Shown here: piece by piece, positions 1-13,420 of the stretch
Position numbering within the stretch: position 1 is the first letter of the stretch
Layout: every line of letters starts with the position of its first letter
DNA from: Prosapia bicincta
Taxonomy: Eukaryota; Arthropoda; Insecta; Hemiptera; Cercopidae
Reading direction: 5' to 3'
Length of the DNA stretch: 64,000 nucleotides
NCBI GenBank assembly: GCA_036971475.1
Contig: JBAIZL010000216.1
Span: 188,501-252,500, forward strand
The notes under the pieces: model-generated
What the model saw: only the letters and a program-made list of their open reading frames with translations
What the model was told of the DNA's origin: nothing
Databases searched by the model: none
Made by a program: the position numbers and the translations under genes

Positions 1-174
1 ATTATGAATATCTTTACAAAATGAGCAACCAAGAACATGCACAAAGAAATAATTTGTGAAAATCCTGACAAGAAATAAAAATAGCCGTAAAAAATGTGTA
101 TTTATTTATGAACTAATGTATATTTTACGATATATTTTTCTATGGGTACGTATATTCCGAACACTAGCACATAC

Positions 175-186
175 CTTGAAAGCCAT
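175..186 (-). CDS. Cuticular protein gene, exon 1 only (MAFK); rest off the left edge
   Basis: On the minus strand the 12 nt read ATG GCT TTC AAG and are followed at once by GTATGTG, a strong 5' splice site. MAFK ending exactly at a phase-0 donor is the usual first coding exon of insect RR cuticular protein genes, and it matches the MACK (16595-16606) and MASK (36038-36049) exons here. A TATA box and initiator sit at the right distance upstream (221-248). Exon 2, with the rest of the signal peptide and the chitin-binding domain, would lie to the left of base 1. That the missing part is an RR-2 protein is inferred from cluster context. A chance match is unlikely because ATG, lysine codon, donor and promoter all agree. 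Confidence 0.8.
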
Positions 187-218
187 GTTGCTATTCCAAA
201 TTGAAAGCACCAAATGAT

Positions 219-248
219 AGTGATACCATACCGCCGTCCATTTTTATA
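219..248 (-). promoter_or_regulatory. Core promoter of the MAFK gene: TATA box plus initiator
   Basis: The minus strand has TATAAAA at 242-248 and TATCACT at 219-225. The putative +1 A is at 221, about 27 nt downstream of the TATA box, giving a 5' leader of about 35 nt to the ATG at 186. The same arrangement with TATCAGTC is seen for the other two exon-1-bearing genes. The start site is predicted, not mapped. Confidence 0.6.
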
Positions 249-249
249 C

Positions 250-1935
250 TTAAATCGCAGTTAATTGAAATCGCCGTGTCCAGCTGTCCCTTTCACTTGT
301 CCAGCCATGCAGTTCACCTAATTACAGACCCTTATACTCGCACATGCACGCATACATTCACGTGAATGAACGCGACAAAATCATTGTTGAACTTGACACA
401 CTAGTTACGCTACGGTTTTTCACCCGTTTCCTGGTGGAGGTAGCAACATAACTTCGCCGTCGTAACTAAGCTTCCAAGTTTATGGTTGTCTTCAGCTGTA
501 AAATCCTGGTGTTAGTGCAACGTAAACTAGTGTAATCTGGTGGTCGTGGAGGTTTTTTTACACTATATAATGAGATTATTTACAAATTAAAATATTTTAT
601 AGTACCCGAGCTTTGGTGCTGCTCGTGCGTTTACAGACGTTTGGGTAATAGAATGCTAATAAACTCACTTATATATATGTCGTTTAGTTTACTTGTGTAG
701 TAGCATCGCTGGATTGTAAATTTCGAGGGTCAATAATGCCATAACCACACAACATATTCCCATATAATCTTAGTGTATCCTTAGACACTGTCTATATATA
801 AAGAGGATCTGCTTCACTTAACAAAAGTCTAGGTAAACTTTAATTGCCCTTTACGACCAGCACAAGTTTGTCATTATGTTCCGGTTTTAGTAATGTTATA
901 TCATCTTACGTTCTGCTGAAACAAGTGACCTCCCTTTATCCACAGAGTAAGTTTATAGAGGTTCGAGTAACTTACGCCCACGAAATGCATAATTTATAAC
1001 CCAAGCCAGGTCTGTTTTATTTTCCTTCTGTAAACAAATCTACATTCTCAATGGTTTTCAAACATTCTTACAAATTCGAATTGGTTGATAAATGGCTGTA
1101 AATCATCTTACAGCAGAATCTCTTGTGGAATGTCTCTTTGCGAAGGTAGCAGGGAGGAAGATAGGGTTTGAAGAGGAGTGTCAGGTATCCTAAGACGACG
1201 CGATAATATTTAACTGAGAGGCTGACTACATTGGATGACAAGAGAAATGGGCATGAAAAACAGTTCAGGGATGAACCCTTCATGCAAGTAGATAGAAACA
1301 TCGGTAGATAGAAACAAGATCTTGATGTAGTAGATACAAGTTTGTTGTTTGTTCATGATGTACGATTGTACGGCTGCCATTTTATTTGCAGGTGTACGAA
1401 ATGAATGTAATATGATTAACCCTAACATAAATATACGAATAAAAATGTTTTCATGCACAAACTGTTTATTGAGCATAACTGTATTTTGTTTACATAATTA
1501 AACGATAAAAATCTTTCCATATAAAATTCAAAATTATTTATTTCGGTATAAACGTTTTCATAAAATACTTTAATTCTAAATTACTATCAGTAGAAATACA
1601 AGCACCAAACTCATACTTCCACTATTTATAATTGCATGTGTATGTTGTTTTTGTATCCTTTACCACGAGCGTGCCTTGACGAAATGATATTAGTTACGTT
1701 GTATACTTGTTACGTTTTTTTTTTAAAGTTTAATTGTGTATCTTCAGAATTAATCTGATGTTATATTTTTCAAGTTTTTAATTATTTTTATCCTATATTT
1801 GTTACTAATAATATTTATTTATTTTAGAAACATTTTCCAAGAGTTGCATTTTGCTATTTTACTGTAGCTTTCGACCACACGATGGTGTTTGCAGTTGAGT
1901 TAGATTTCATCAATGATACTTAAGAAAATACTCTA
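250..1935. other. No gene recognised
   Basis: This AT-rich upstream region of the MAFK gene contains only short open frames with no recognisable motif. I see no RNA gene, array or transposon end here. Distal control elements of the cuticular gene could lie here but nothing marks them. Confidence 0.5.
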
Positions 1936-2881
1936 AGGCCACGGATATACAGAAGGCAACTGGTGACGGCAACGCAACACAAACTTGAGTTGCTTTTTCA
2001 CAGCATACGGAGTTGCATGCACATATTCATAGAGAAGTGATAGCAACGCTAGTGACACAGAAACTAGAGTTGCTCGGGTCACGACATGCTGTAAACTCGT
2101 TGCTCAGTTTCTCAGTTGCCAACGTTTGTTGTTGTGTATACGTTTCTCAAGAGTGACATTGTATTTAAATAACTATTATTTTTATTTGTATTTTTTGTGT
2201 TTCTGTTTCTCTGAATAGTGTTTTATTATAGTGGTATATCGTGTCAGAAAAACAAAATATTGCTGGTTCTGGTCATGATTTGTGTATCCAACAGCTTCAA
2301 GACGATACGAATGATTACCAACAATTTGTTTAAAATATATAAAATCGGCTCTTGAATTATAAAATTTCGTTTGTTTAAAAATTCGTTTTTATTTCATTGT
2401 AATGTGACATTATTTTACGTTTAACAGTTATACATAAAAAGAAATACATAAATGAGCAATAAACCTTAGCTGAGTGTTATTGTTAATCTTTCTCCAACTG
2501 AAATTTATTTCTACATCTTCCTCGCCAATTATTTGTTTTTTCCTTGATGTTCTAAAATACATTACTTCAAAGGTAGGCATAACTGCTAATGCTCGAGCGA
2601 TGATAATTACAAAATTGGTCTCAGTAAAATCGTGAGTTTTGCACATCGAGACTTTGTCTCGCATGAATAACGTTATAGAGGTGTAGGCCTACACTGAATT
2701 GTCTTTTTTTCTAGTTTCTTTCTTAAAATATAAACAATCTTCCTCTGTCGACGACATAACTGACAACTAAAGTAGCAACTTTATATGAGCAATCGTGTAA
2801 ACCGACCAGCAAATTTTCTAATAGCAACTGAAGTTTGCGTTGCGTTGGCGTCACCAATTGCCTTCTGTATGTCTGCGGCCT
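1936..2881. mobile_element. 946-bp non-autonomous DNA element with 59-bp terminal inverted repeats
   Basis: The left end (1936-1994, starting AGGCCACGGATATACAG) and the reverse complement of the right end (2823-2881, starting AGGCCGCAGACATACAG) match along about 59 bp with few differences, including the shared run AGAAGGCAA followed by GGTGACG. The interior is AT-rich and carries no convincing protein; a 78-codon frame at 2428-2664 has no family signature. I see no clean target-site duplication, so the superfamily is undetermined. It is probably an old MITE-like deletion derivative. Confidence 0.75.
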
Positions 2882-3149
2882 GTGGGAATGGTCTAACATG
2901 AGTTACTTATATCAAGTACTTTAACATTTGTTATGTTTACTTTTATTTTCTTAAAATACTCGTTTGTATTAGGGGCTATATTGCTAATGAATAAAACATA
3001 GTCACCACACTGAGTCGCAAGACAACAGTTTGCAATAGTATTATAGGCCTAGTATAAAACTCGAGCTTTAGCTCTCTTGCCAACCATTCGACAATTACAA
3101 ACCTATTTCATTAATTAGGTGCATGTAACTATTGTTTTTAATTTTCCAA

Positions 3150-3177
3150 TAACTTTCTTCTATTAGTTCACACTCTT

Positions 3178-3220
<43 letters not shown>

Positions 3221-3610
3221 CAAATTTACATCGTTAATAAAATACTTTTTAATCATTCACTCAAGTTCAAATGAATTTTTATAAAAACTTGTGGATAACA
3301 CTTGATGTCAGTACAGTTTTTTCAAATATGAATTAAATTTAAAATTATTCAATTTTAGTTTCATATGGGAGAAAACGTTTCACGAAAGACGCAAGATATG
3401 CAATATAATTATTTCGTCCCATTTGGCTTAAAATTAGTGATAACAAATGATTTCATAAAACAGCTGATTTCATGTTATACGTGATGAGGTAGAACAGCTG
3501 TTGTAATGCATAAGTTATGTTAGTTTACTGTATTTATATTATGTGGAATTATTTACTAAAATGTAACTAAAATAAAATTTGTTTTTGTTGACTCAAGTAG
3601 GAACAGATTT
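3150..3610 (-). repeat. Interspersed repeat family A, copy 1
   Basis: This is the reverse-complement orientation of a family present about ten times in the window. Landmarks, in element orientation, are paired AACAGCTG motifs around a TATAA-rich stretch, GGGACGAAATAA, TTGCATA, a TGTATTAACATCAAGTG block, AACTTGAGTG, TATTTTATTAACGATTG, an (AT)n tract (here 3180-3217) and AGTGTGAACTAATAGAAG. No protein is encoded. Two other copies have a tRNA-like head, so a SINE-type origin is possible. Confidence 0.75.
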
Positions 3611-4494
3611 TTTTATATTAGTTGTTATTTTGTTAAATAATTTATAAGAATATTCGTAATTTAATTGAAATTTCTGTTATGGTATATTTTTCTGTAATAA
3701 TCTTGAATGTTACAGTAGTGTATACACCGTAGTTTAAGGATACGCGATACTAAGAACTTTGGCTAAATTATGTTAAAGTTTATTCATGTTAAAGTGATTA
3801 CTTTATAGTGTATTTCTATGATATTTTTTCAGTTATTGATTTTATAAGGATAAGGTATTTTTTGTTACGTTAAATTCTTGGTAAGGACCGTGATAGTATG
3901 ATGATTAATAGTGACTTTCATAAAAAGAGCAAAATAACGGTTCAAGAGCCTTGCATTAGGTTGCCGAGTGTTTGAAGTTATTCTTTTTCAGTGTCAATTT
4001 ACCATCGAATCACTTCAGTGAATACGATTCAATAAAATACTTATTTAACCATACTTTTGTCTGCCAAGACCCATGTAACTTGAGTAAATATTAACCATTA
4101 GCCTCCCCGTGAAATAAGGTTCGATATAAATTGTTACCTTGAGATATGTTATTAAGGCTTTAGCACTTTGATCCACTTTTTAAAGCCGTACAAAACTAGT
4201 TTACTGCTTTTGAGGTTGTTTAATTGCGGAAATGAATTGCGCATTTATTTTAAGTTCGTGTAAATATACTACGTAATACATGACAGACGTTCATTGGCTT
4301 TAATAATTTGAAGCATTGGCTTACATTTATCCATATATACCACAGGTTCCAAGATTCACACAATGAGGTAATGTATTATGAGGGTAACGTTTATCAACTT
4401 ATTATTAACATTTCTTACTTTTAATTTACAATAAATTCTAAATATAATTTTGTGATGTTATTTGTTTATGTTTCGCTCAATACCAGCTATTTTT

Positions 4495-5040
4495 ATTCAA
4501 TTCCTTCTATTATTTCAAACTCTTCTGGTGTATATCTTCAAATTTTCAATCGTTAATCAAATACTTTTTATTCATTTACTCAAGTTCAAGTACATTTAAC
4601 CTTTTAAATTTGTAGTGAATAACACTTGATGTTAATACAGGCTTTTCAAATATTTATTCATTAGTTAAATTTAATGAATTAACTTTAGTCATATGGGAGA
4701 AAAACATTTTACAAAAGGGGCAAGGTATGCAACATAGTTATTACGTCACATTACACATAATGTAAGTGATAACATATGATATCATAAAACAGCTGATACA
4801 AAAATCAACACAGGCCACATTAGCGAGATTATAGTAGTTAAAAACATGGTTACAATATTTAAACACAACAACCCTTGCTACAATTTTGTTTAATTATTAG
4901 CTAATTTTATATATTAGCTTTTGTGGCAGAACATCTGTTTTAACGCGTAGGTTATGTTACTTTATATTATTTGTAATTATTTAATGAAAAGTAACTCAGA
5001 TAAAATTTTTTTGTTGATCTAAGTCGAAATTAACTTTACA
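4495..5040 (-). repeat. Interspersed repeat family A, copy 2
   Basis: It shows the same landmarks as copy 1 in the same orientation: TTTTCAATCGTTAA, ACTCAAGTTCAAG, ATATGGGAGAAAAAC, AAAACAGCTGAT and a final AAAGTAACT block. It carries about 100 extra bases (roughly 4800-4920) between the two CAGCTG-type motifs. The (AT)n tract is reduced to a few units. It lies 885 bp from copy 1 with unrelated AT-rich sequence between. Confidence 0.7.
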
Positions 5041-5689
5041 TTGTTGTTCTTTATATTATTTGGTTTGTCTTGACTTGACAATATTCCAAATAAAACGGAA
5101 AAAATTAGATATTGTTGTTTATCATTTGAAAGTATTAGAGGGAGTTTATGTTTATTATCTAAGGGTGAGAAGAAGTGATACCTCTTTCCCAGTACAATAT
5201 AAAGTAGGTTTAGTACAGTAAATCGCCCATGACCACACAGGCTATGCTTTCCAATCACTCCATATTCTAGGAATGCCTCATGCTTCGTTCTTAGTACCAC
5301 AAGTTATCTCTTTATTTCCCTTGTACAACTTCTCACATTTGTGTAGAAATGTAACAGATAGACAATTCTCTATGCTCCCAGTAGAAAGCGGACTTGCGTC
5401 AGGAAATATACCCGAACCTCTAAAATCATCCTTCTCTTTCGATTCAAACTCCAAGAAAGCCTTTTGTTTCCTTCTTATTTCTATCAGTTATATATTTATT
5501 TCTTTTGTCCTCTTTCTTACATTGTATGTAAAATTTCAACATTGCAAATTTCATTGTACTTCTAGTTTTTATTATCATTTGTATTAATTGTATATTTTAC
5601 CACAGCGGTTATATAATTTTACTGTTATTTCAACCATTACAATTTTACATTCAGTTATTACAAATTGAAAATGTTTATTTCAATGAAAA
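5041..5689. other. Unassigned spacer with a weak plus-strand open frame
   Basis: A plus-strand frame of 104 codons (5273-5587) has no recognisable domain, and its last third is a run of hydrophobic residues typical of AT-rich DNA. Base composition around 5200-5460 is less AT-rich than the flanks, so an old transposon or exon remnant is possible. I cannot assign one. Confidence 0.3.
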
Positions 5690-7962
5690 GTTAATATTGT
5701 TGTATGAAATGTGTCAAATGTTGAATGCCATTCTAATAGTATTGCATAAAAATGTCACACTAATACTACGAATATTGTTGTATGAAATGTGCCAAATTTC
5801 GAGTGCCATTCTAATAGTATTGCATAAAAATGTCACACTAATACTACGAATATTGTTGTATGAAATGTGCCAAATTTCGAGTGCCATTCTAATAGTATTG
5901 CATAAAAATGTCACACTAATACTACGAATATTGTTGTATGAAATGTGCCAAATTTCGAGTGCCATTCTAATAGTATTGCATAAAAATGTCACACTAATAC
6001 TACGAATATTGTTGTATGAAATGTGCCAAATTTCGAGTGTCATTCTAATAGTATTACATAAAAATGTCACACTAATACTACGAATATTGTTGTATGAAAT
6101 GTGCCAAATTTCGAGTGCCATTCTAATAGTATTGCATAAAAATGTCACACTAATACTACGAATATTGTTGTATGAAATGTGCCAATTGTTGAATGTCATT
6201 CTAATAGTATTGCATAAAAATGTCACACTGATACTACGAATATTGTTGTATGAAATGTGCCAATTGTTTAATGTCATTCTAATAGTATTGCATAAAAATG
6301 TCACACTATTACTACGAATATTGTTGTATGAAATGTGCCAATTGTTGAATGCCATTCTAATAGTATTGCATAAAAATGTAATACTAATACTACGAATATT
6401 GTTGTATGAAATGTGCCAATTGTTGAATGCCATTCTAATAGTATTGCATAAAAATGTCACACTATTACTACGAATATTGTTGTATGAAATGTGCCAATTG
6501 TTGAATGTCATTCTAATAGTATTGCATAAAAATGTCACACTAATACTACGAATATTGTTGTATGAAATGTGCCAATTGTTGAATGTCATTCTAATAGTAT
6601 TGCATAAAAATGTCACACTAATACTACGTATATTGTTGTATGAAATGTGCCAATTGTTGAATGTCATTCTAATAGTATTGCATAAAAATGTCACACTAAT
6701 ACTACGAATATTGTTGTATGAAATGTGCCAATTGTTGAATGTCATTCTAATATTATTGCATAAAAATGTCACACTAATACTACGAATATTGTTGTATGAA
6801 ATGTGCCAATTGTTGAATGTCATTCTAGTAGTATTGCATAAAAATGTCACACTAATACTACGAATATTGTTGTATGAAATGTGCCAATTGTTGAATGTCA
6901 TTCTAATAGTATTGCATAAAAATGTCACACTAATACTACGAATATTGTTGTATGAAATGTGCCAATTGTTGAATGTCATTCTAATAGTATTGCATAAAAA
7001 TGTCACACTAATACTACGAATATTGTTGTATGAAATGTGCCAATTGTTGAATGTCATTCTAATAGTATTGCATAAAAATGTCACACTAATACTACGAATA
7101 TTGTTGTATGAAATGTGCCAATTGTTGAATGTCATTCTAGTAGTATTGCATAAAAATGTCACACTAATACTACGAATATTGTTGTATGAAATGTGCCAAT
7201 TGTTGAATGTCATTCTAATAGTATTGCATAAAAATGTCACACTAATACTACGAATATTGTTGTATGAAATGTGCCAATTGTTGAATGTCATTCTAGTAGT
7301 ATTGCATAAAAATGTCACACTAATACTACGAATATTGTTGTATGAAATGTGCCAATTGTTGAATGTCATTCTAATAGTATTGCATAAAAATGTCACACTA
7401 ATACTACGAATATTGTTGTATGAAATGTGTCAATTGTTGAATGTCATTCTAATAGTATTGCATAAAAATGTCACACTAATACTACGAATATTGTTGTATG
7501 AAATGTGCCAATTGTTGAATGTCATTCTAATAGTATTGCATAAAAATGTCACACTAATACTACGAATATTGTTGTATGAAATGTGCCAATTGTTGAATGT
7601 CATTCTAATAGTATTGCATAAAAATGTCACACTAATACTACGAATATTGTTGTATGAAATGTGCCAATTGTTGAATGTCATTCTAGTAGTATTGCATAAA
7701 AATGTCACACTAATACTACGAATATTGTTGTATGAAATGTGTCAATTGTTGAATGTCATTCTAATAGTATTGCATAAAAATGTCACACTAATACTACGAA
7801 TATTGTTGTATGAAATGTGTCAATTGTTGAATGTCATTCTAATAGTATTGCATAAAAATGTCACACTAATACTACGAATATTGTTGTATGAAATGTGCCA
7901 ATTGTTGAATGTCATTCTAATAGTATTGCATAAAAATGTCACACTAATACTACGAATATTGA
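5690..7962. repeat. 78-bp tandem repeat array, about 29 copies
   Basis: The unit starts at AATATTGTTGTATGAAATG and repeats every 78 bp with very few differences. About the first six units carry the variant CAAATTTCGAGTGCCATT; most of the rest carry CAATTGTTGAATGTCATT, so the array has a block structure. Because 78 is a multiple of 3 and the unit lacks stops in one frame per strand, long open frames run across it on both strands (759 codons plus, 560 codons minus). That is expected from the arithmetic and is not evidence of a gene: there is no start context, signal peptide or known domain. Confidence 0.95.
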
Positions 7963-9130
7963 GAACAAATATTTAATACATGACCTACGTATAACAAGGC
8001 ATTTCATATCTATGGAATGGATTATCATCAAACTAACACTATTCTAAAGAAGACGTCTGCATTGACTGTTACTCATGAGCTGACGTATTTATATCGTCAG
8101 CACGATGGTTTTATTAAATCATCTTCCTTGTGTAACCAGGTTATTTCTTCTATCCTCCCACCGTTTGCTCTCCACATTCACGGAACACCAAACAGGAACT
8201 GGCCGGGAACTGGAGTTTATCGTCGATACGCAGATCTGGAACAGTTACAACACTGTGCCATGGGAATCTTGCCAACTTTTATCAGTGCCACTGCACACTT
8301 CCGTTTACAGTGTTTGCGTTGAATAAGTTTAGTTCAGTAGCATTTACTACAAATACGTTGAATTCAAATTTACCGAAACGTTCACAAATGCCTTTAAATA
8401 ATGTGTACGTGCAGGCTTTAATTAGAGGTTTATGTAGGTTAATTCAATTTGTAACCAATTATTAACCTATTTAACTTTTTTTTAACAAAAGTAATAATTC
8501 ATTCAGTGAAAAAAATATTTTGGTAATATAATCATTTTCAGGCCTAAAGTATTGAGCTTTGATTTATGGCATGATAAACGGTGCAAAATACATTTCTATT
8601 GTAAAAGATAAGTATTATTGTACCTTGACAATTTAAAGGGCTTTAAAACTCAATTTCTGGATTCAATTCCTTGTCGCATACCGAAACTAGTAAAGGCTTT
8701 TTTCGATTAAAAAAGTATATGGTTATAATAACCTGGCAACTGTCCACATGTTATTACCATTGAGGACCTGTAGGAGATATCAAGAGAAGACTGAGGAAAT
8801 TGAACTTTACAAAATAAAATTATTTCTCAGTTTTATAATAGCATTTTCATGATGATGAAGTAAAAAAAGAAGTCAAAATATGTTCGATTCAATGGGTAAA
8901 CCCATTAGAGGGACACATTAAATATAATTCCTAATTTTTTAAAAACTTTATTGTTTTTATATATTTCAAACGGAAATTCCCAATGTATTATATAAATTGT
9001 ATTAAAGAAAACTCTGGAACTGTAACCAGTCACTGGTACTTTTATTGATCCTGGCTATAATTTTATGTTTATGACGTCTGACATACCAAATAGGCTAGTT
9101 AGTTTATATCGTTTATTGTACGAGATACGT
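7963..9130. other. No gene recognised
   Basis: Two overlapping short frames at 8017-8326 sit in slightly GC-richer sequence but have no recognisable domain. The remainder is AT-rich spacer. Confidence 0.4.
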
Positions 9131-9690
<560 letters not shown>

Positions 9691-12470
9691 GAATCATATT
9701 TATTCTCTTTCAAAATTTATGAAATAAAAAAACCCATCGAACACACTTCAACTGCCTTCGCCCATGTCAATCTTTAAACCGCAATCACAGATGTTTGCGG
9801 TTGAGTTAAACCACGAGCGGTTGAGGGAACAGAACTACTGTAGATTAAACGGTAATTGATTAAATCAGCTCATGTGTTGCGTATATATATATATATATAT
9901 ATCATAAACCAGTTCAACGATATCCTTATGTAGAGTGTAAAGTCAGTATTTGAAAAACGGAAAGTAGACTTTATTTATTTGGTACAAAATTGAAAAGAAT
10001 AATTAAAAATAAAACAAAAGTTAATTTTTTATAATAAATTAATGTTTATGTTTGTTTATTATTTTAAAATAAACGTGATATGATATCCGTGTAAATGATT
10101 CTCTACACATTGCAATTGACTTAAAAGACAGTAAATTAAAAGCTGTATACATTGATTATAATTTCTTTAATTGTCATTCTAATTTTAAATTACGAAAATC
10201 GATTGTGGCACTAAGGGGAGTGTTGATAGAAGTGGCCATTATTTCTACAGAAATTTTGATTTGAGAAAAACATTTAATATCGCCTAATGAGAATGACTTG
10301 CACATTTGTTATAATATAAGAAAGAATAATACAGATTTTATTGAAATTCTCGATACTGACTATATATTTTTTAATGTAAAATTATAATTTAGCTCAATTC
10401 CCGTACGAATTGTAATTATGTCTGAGAAAGCGAAGGACAACCTATGGTTGTGTCAAACTACGCGGTGCTGCTAACGATGGGTTAGCTCTTCAGTACGAGC
10501 AGAATAGAATTACTATCCGTCCTGAAAACATCCGTTGTATTTTTTCTGAGGCTGCATTTAATGACTCCGTGTTGTCTAATGAGCGACAGTTCCAATCATC
10601 GTTTAGTCATAAAGTTTAAAAAAAATACGAATTACACAAATAAATAAATGATACGTTTTAATAAGTTATAATAAAACTATTTTAGTAATTTGTATAAAAT
10701 ATAACGCTATGGTAGAGAATAAAACCATACTATATATTACTTCATATTTTCATTTCAAATTACTAATAGTTTGTTTAATAAAATTCTAACGTTTTATGGC
10801 AACCGCCTTCGGTTATGAGTGGAGGCAAACTTTTTCCCGAATACGGAATTTTGTGTCTTGAATAAGTAATGAGAAAATTTATTCGAGGCACTTTCTTATT
10901 GTAGTTTGCCAACTCTTAGCTTCGTTGCATTTATTGTTCTTGTAAGGTGACTTTTTCTATTATTTAGAAAGTTGTTCTATACGTACCAAAATGAATTCTT
11001 GAAGAGAACATAGCTTAAGGTATATTGGACTAAGTATAGTTTGTTATAAGGGAACGTCTGTAGTTCAAGTTAAACGTTGTATCGACGTACCTACAAATGG
11101 AAGCCTTCCTAGTCTCCAACATGTAGCATTCTTGTTAAGTGTACTTGTAGTAAGTGGAAGATATAAGTAAAAACAGCGTTGCCATTGTTTACAACTTTAC
11201 GTTGTGTAATAAGTTGGAATCGAGACCAGTAGTTGAACAATTCTGGTTTTCACTAGATTAAAAAAACTTTCTTTAATTTGTAAATTCAAAAGCATATAAA
11301 ATTTACTTAGAAAGTAGCCGAGCACTTAGGAAGAGGACATCGTCGTCGAAACTAGTCTGCTTGTGTTATAAACTAGTCTGTTTTTATTAAACTAATGTGT
11401 GGTGAGATTTAGAGTTGACTATTTTACTAGCTAAGCTCTAGTTAATTAAATTCCAGAGAGTTTTTAGTAATTATACAATTAATAAATACAAAAATTATAA
11501 AATATGAAGTTATTTATCAAAATTATAAAATTATTAAATTAATCAACTTAAAAATTATAAAAAACATTATATTGGAAAGAATTTGTAAATAGCACGCAAT
11601 AGTGAATATCTGTTAAGCTATAATTGGTCCAAGTGTAAACGTTTTGATATTTCTTTCAGATACATTTTGGAATTCTTGGACATTGACCTGAACAAGTCGT
11701 GTTTGCCAAATTGCCTATCCAAACGCCGTGTTCTAATAGACTACAAGCGTTGTAGTACTTTATAACCAGATTATAGTGTTTTGAGTATAAATTGGCAGCA
11801 GTGTACAAAGCTAGGGATTTTAAATTTAGCATTTGCGTTTGAAAAAAATGGAACTATAATGGACACTTTAGTGCAGGTTTATATATCTTGAACCCTTAAA
11901 TGTGAATTAATATTCTTCCTAAATAATCGATTTATTATCTTGTTACTCACAACGATCAGAGAAACAGTTGAAATTTATAAATAATTTACTTGCGAATTTT
12001 TTGTTACTGAGACGTTTACGATATCGCTAATCGATCCTCATATGCGTTTACGTTGACCGCTTGCATGCTCTCTTTAGCCAGGCGGGAAGTTATTTTATAA
12101 AGCCCGAACACTTAATTGTTAACTTTTCATTAAAGTGACGAAATACATTAGGCGTCTATTATCTGTGTTTTTTTACTTTATTTATTTACTATTTAGAAGT
12201 AGATTGTTTATTGGGGTGAAGATATGTTCATCTATTATATCCTGTTTTTAATTTATTAAATTTAATTTACTTCTGTTAATTATTTTTAGCGGATCTGTAG
12301 GTTGAAATGTGTGCACAAAATTATATGTAAGAATGCAAGTTGTTATTTTATCTAGTCCAATAAATTATTTGTCTTTTTTGTAATAAAGTTATTTTAAACT
12401 AATCGAAAAGTCGTACCTAGCAGAAACACGTAACCTGTATTTTATGTCTTTTGAGTTGTTTTATTTACTA
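9691..12470. other. AT-rich spacer; half of a foldback family at about 11338-11420
   Basis: Nothing protein-like was found in 2.8 kb. A short (AT)n lies at 9883-9901. At 11338-11420 the sequence TCGTCGAAACTAGTCTG and then TAAACTAATGTGTGGTGAG resembles one arm of the inverted-repeat element at 55848-55995, so this is probably a degraded single arm of that family. Confidence 0.45.
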
Positions 12471-12474
12471 CCGT

Positions 12475-13022
12475 ATACGCCAAAATAAACAGTACTCAAA
12501 CAATTCTAAGCTTTTATTTTATTTCATTTAGACTTTTTTACAAACACGTACAGATAAAAAGAAGCTAAATCGGTTATACTCAGATATGAACATGTTCTGT
12601 ATGGCCTACGTTCAATTTGAGGCAGCGCTCGTACTGCTCTTGTAGGTGTTGCATAATTTTGTTGAAGAGGGGTTGTTTCATGATCGTTATACACATTATT
12701 ATTTTCTCCTGTAGTAGGACGATGGTGGTTGGTGGCTCATCAAGGAAAATATTCTTCATCATTCCCCAGACGTAGGCGTCAGGTAGTGTAAGTTTGTGGA
12801 AGTGGACTGGGTAAGGAGAGTCTGCTCCAAGGCAGTTGTCAAACGTTTCTTGAAGGAAAGCAGTGTTGTCTGAGCCTGTGTGGCTGTCTGGACCATCTTG
12901 CTGGAACCATTGTGAACGGAAAGGCAGATTTCGTATGCAAATTCTCCTGAGGTCATTTACAAAACGACCAAGATACTACAGCTGGTTCAGTTTCAGTACT
13001 GTTTATTTTGGCGCATACGGTA
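12475..13022 (-). mobile_element. Decayed Tc1/mariner-type transposon with TA-flanked inverted repeats
   Basis: The ends are near-perfect inverted repeats sharing CCGTAT(A/G)CGCCAAAATAAAC followed by AGTACT(C/G)AAAC, bounded on both sides by TA, the Tc1/mariner target duplication. Between them the minus strand encodes a broken transposase C-terminus. The family's WFQQDG motif, holding the second catalytic Asp, is at about 12895-12915, and a PDAYVWG motif, comparable to the PxDYFLWG around the third Asp, is at about 12755-12780. At least one frameshift separates the two pieces (about 12583-12762 and 12759-12956). The N-terminal two-thirds is missing, so this copy cannot move itself. Confidence 0.8.
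12583..12956 (-). pseudogene. Mariner-like transposase C-terminal fragment, frameshifted
   Basis: Two minus-strand frames together resemble the C-terminal part of mariner-like DDE transposases: WFQQDG, then PDAYVWGMMKN, then a helical tail ending in a pattern like LQ..Y.RCL...GRH.EH. The frame changes near 12760. The upstream DNA-binding domain and first catalytic Asp are absent. It lies inside the inverted-repeat element 12475-13022. Confidence 0.75.
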
Positions 13023-13295
13023 TTTGAAAGTAAGCTGTTTAACGGAGTGCAGCTATGTTTTTAACTATCTATCAATTTCCTATTGTATTCTATTATTTCT
13101 TTTTATAGTATAACAAATTGAATAAATTAATATGAAACATTTTGTATAACTGTGCTTACGAAACACTTCTAACCTGTGTTTTCGAGGTAGGGCGTTTTTA
13201 TATTAGTGTTAAGAAATGTTATAGTTTATTATTGAGACTAAAATTCATGTTTTAAGCAGTGGACAGGTAGTAAAAACCAAAATAATAAAGTACAT

Positions 13296-13306
13296 TTTAT
13301 TTTATT
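13296..13306 (-). terminator. Polyadenylation signals of the MACK cuticular gene
   Basis: Two overlapping AATAAA hexamers are read on the minus strand (13301-13306 and 13296-13301), about 115-125 nt past the stop codon at 13421. The spacing matches the other two cuticular genes (34437-34442 and 53631-53636). Confidence 0.7.
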
Positions 13307-13420
13307 AAAAATATTTACAAAACACAAAATGAGAATGCATGAACATGGTAACGCTAGACTAAATGAAGTGAATATAATACTGTGCGAGGAGAGCGATGCG
13401 TATACGACGAGATCAGCTGA

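Noticed and set aside
5697..7976. A 759-codon plus-strand frame (and a 560-codon minus frame) as a giant repeat protein
   Set aside because: Both arise from a stop-free 78-bp tandem unit whose length is a multiple of 3. There is no signal peptide, start context, non-repeat domain or promoter.
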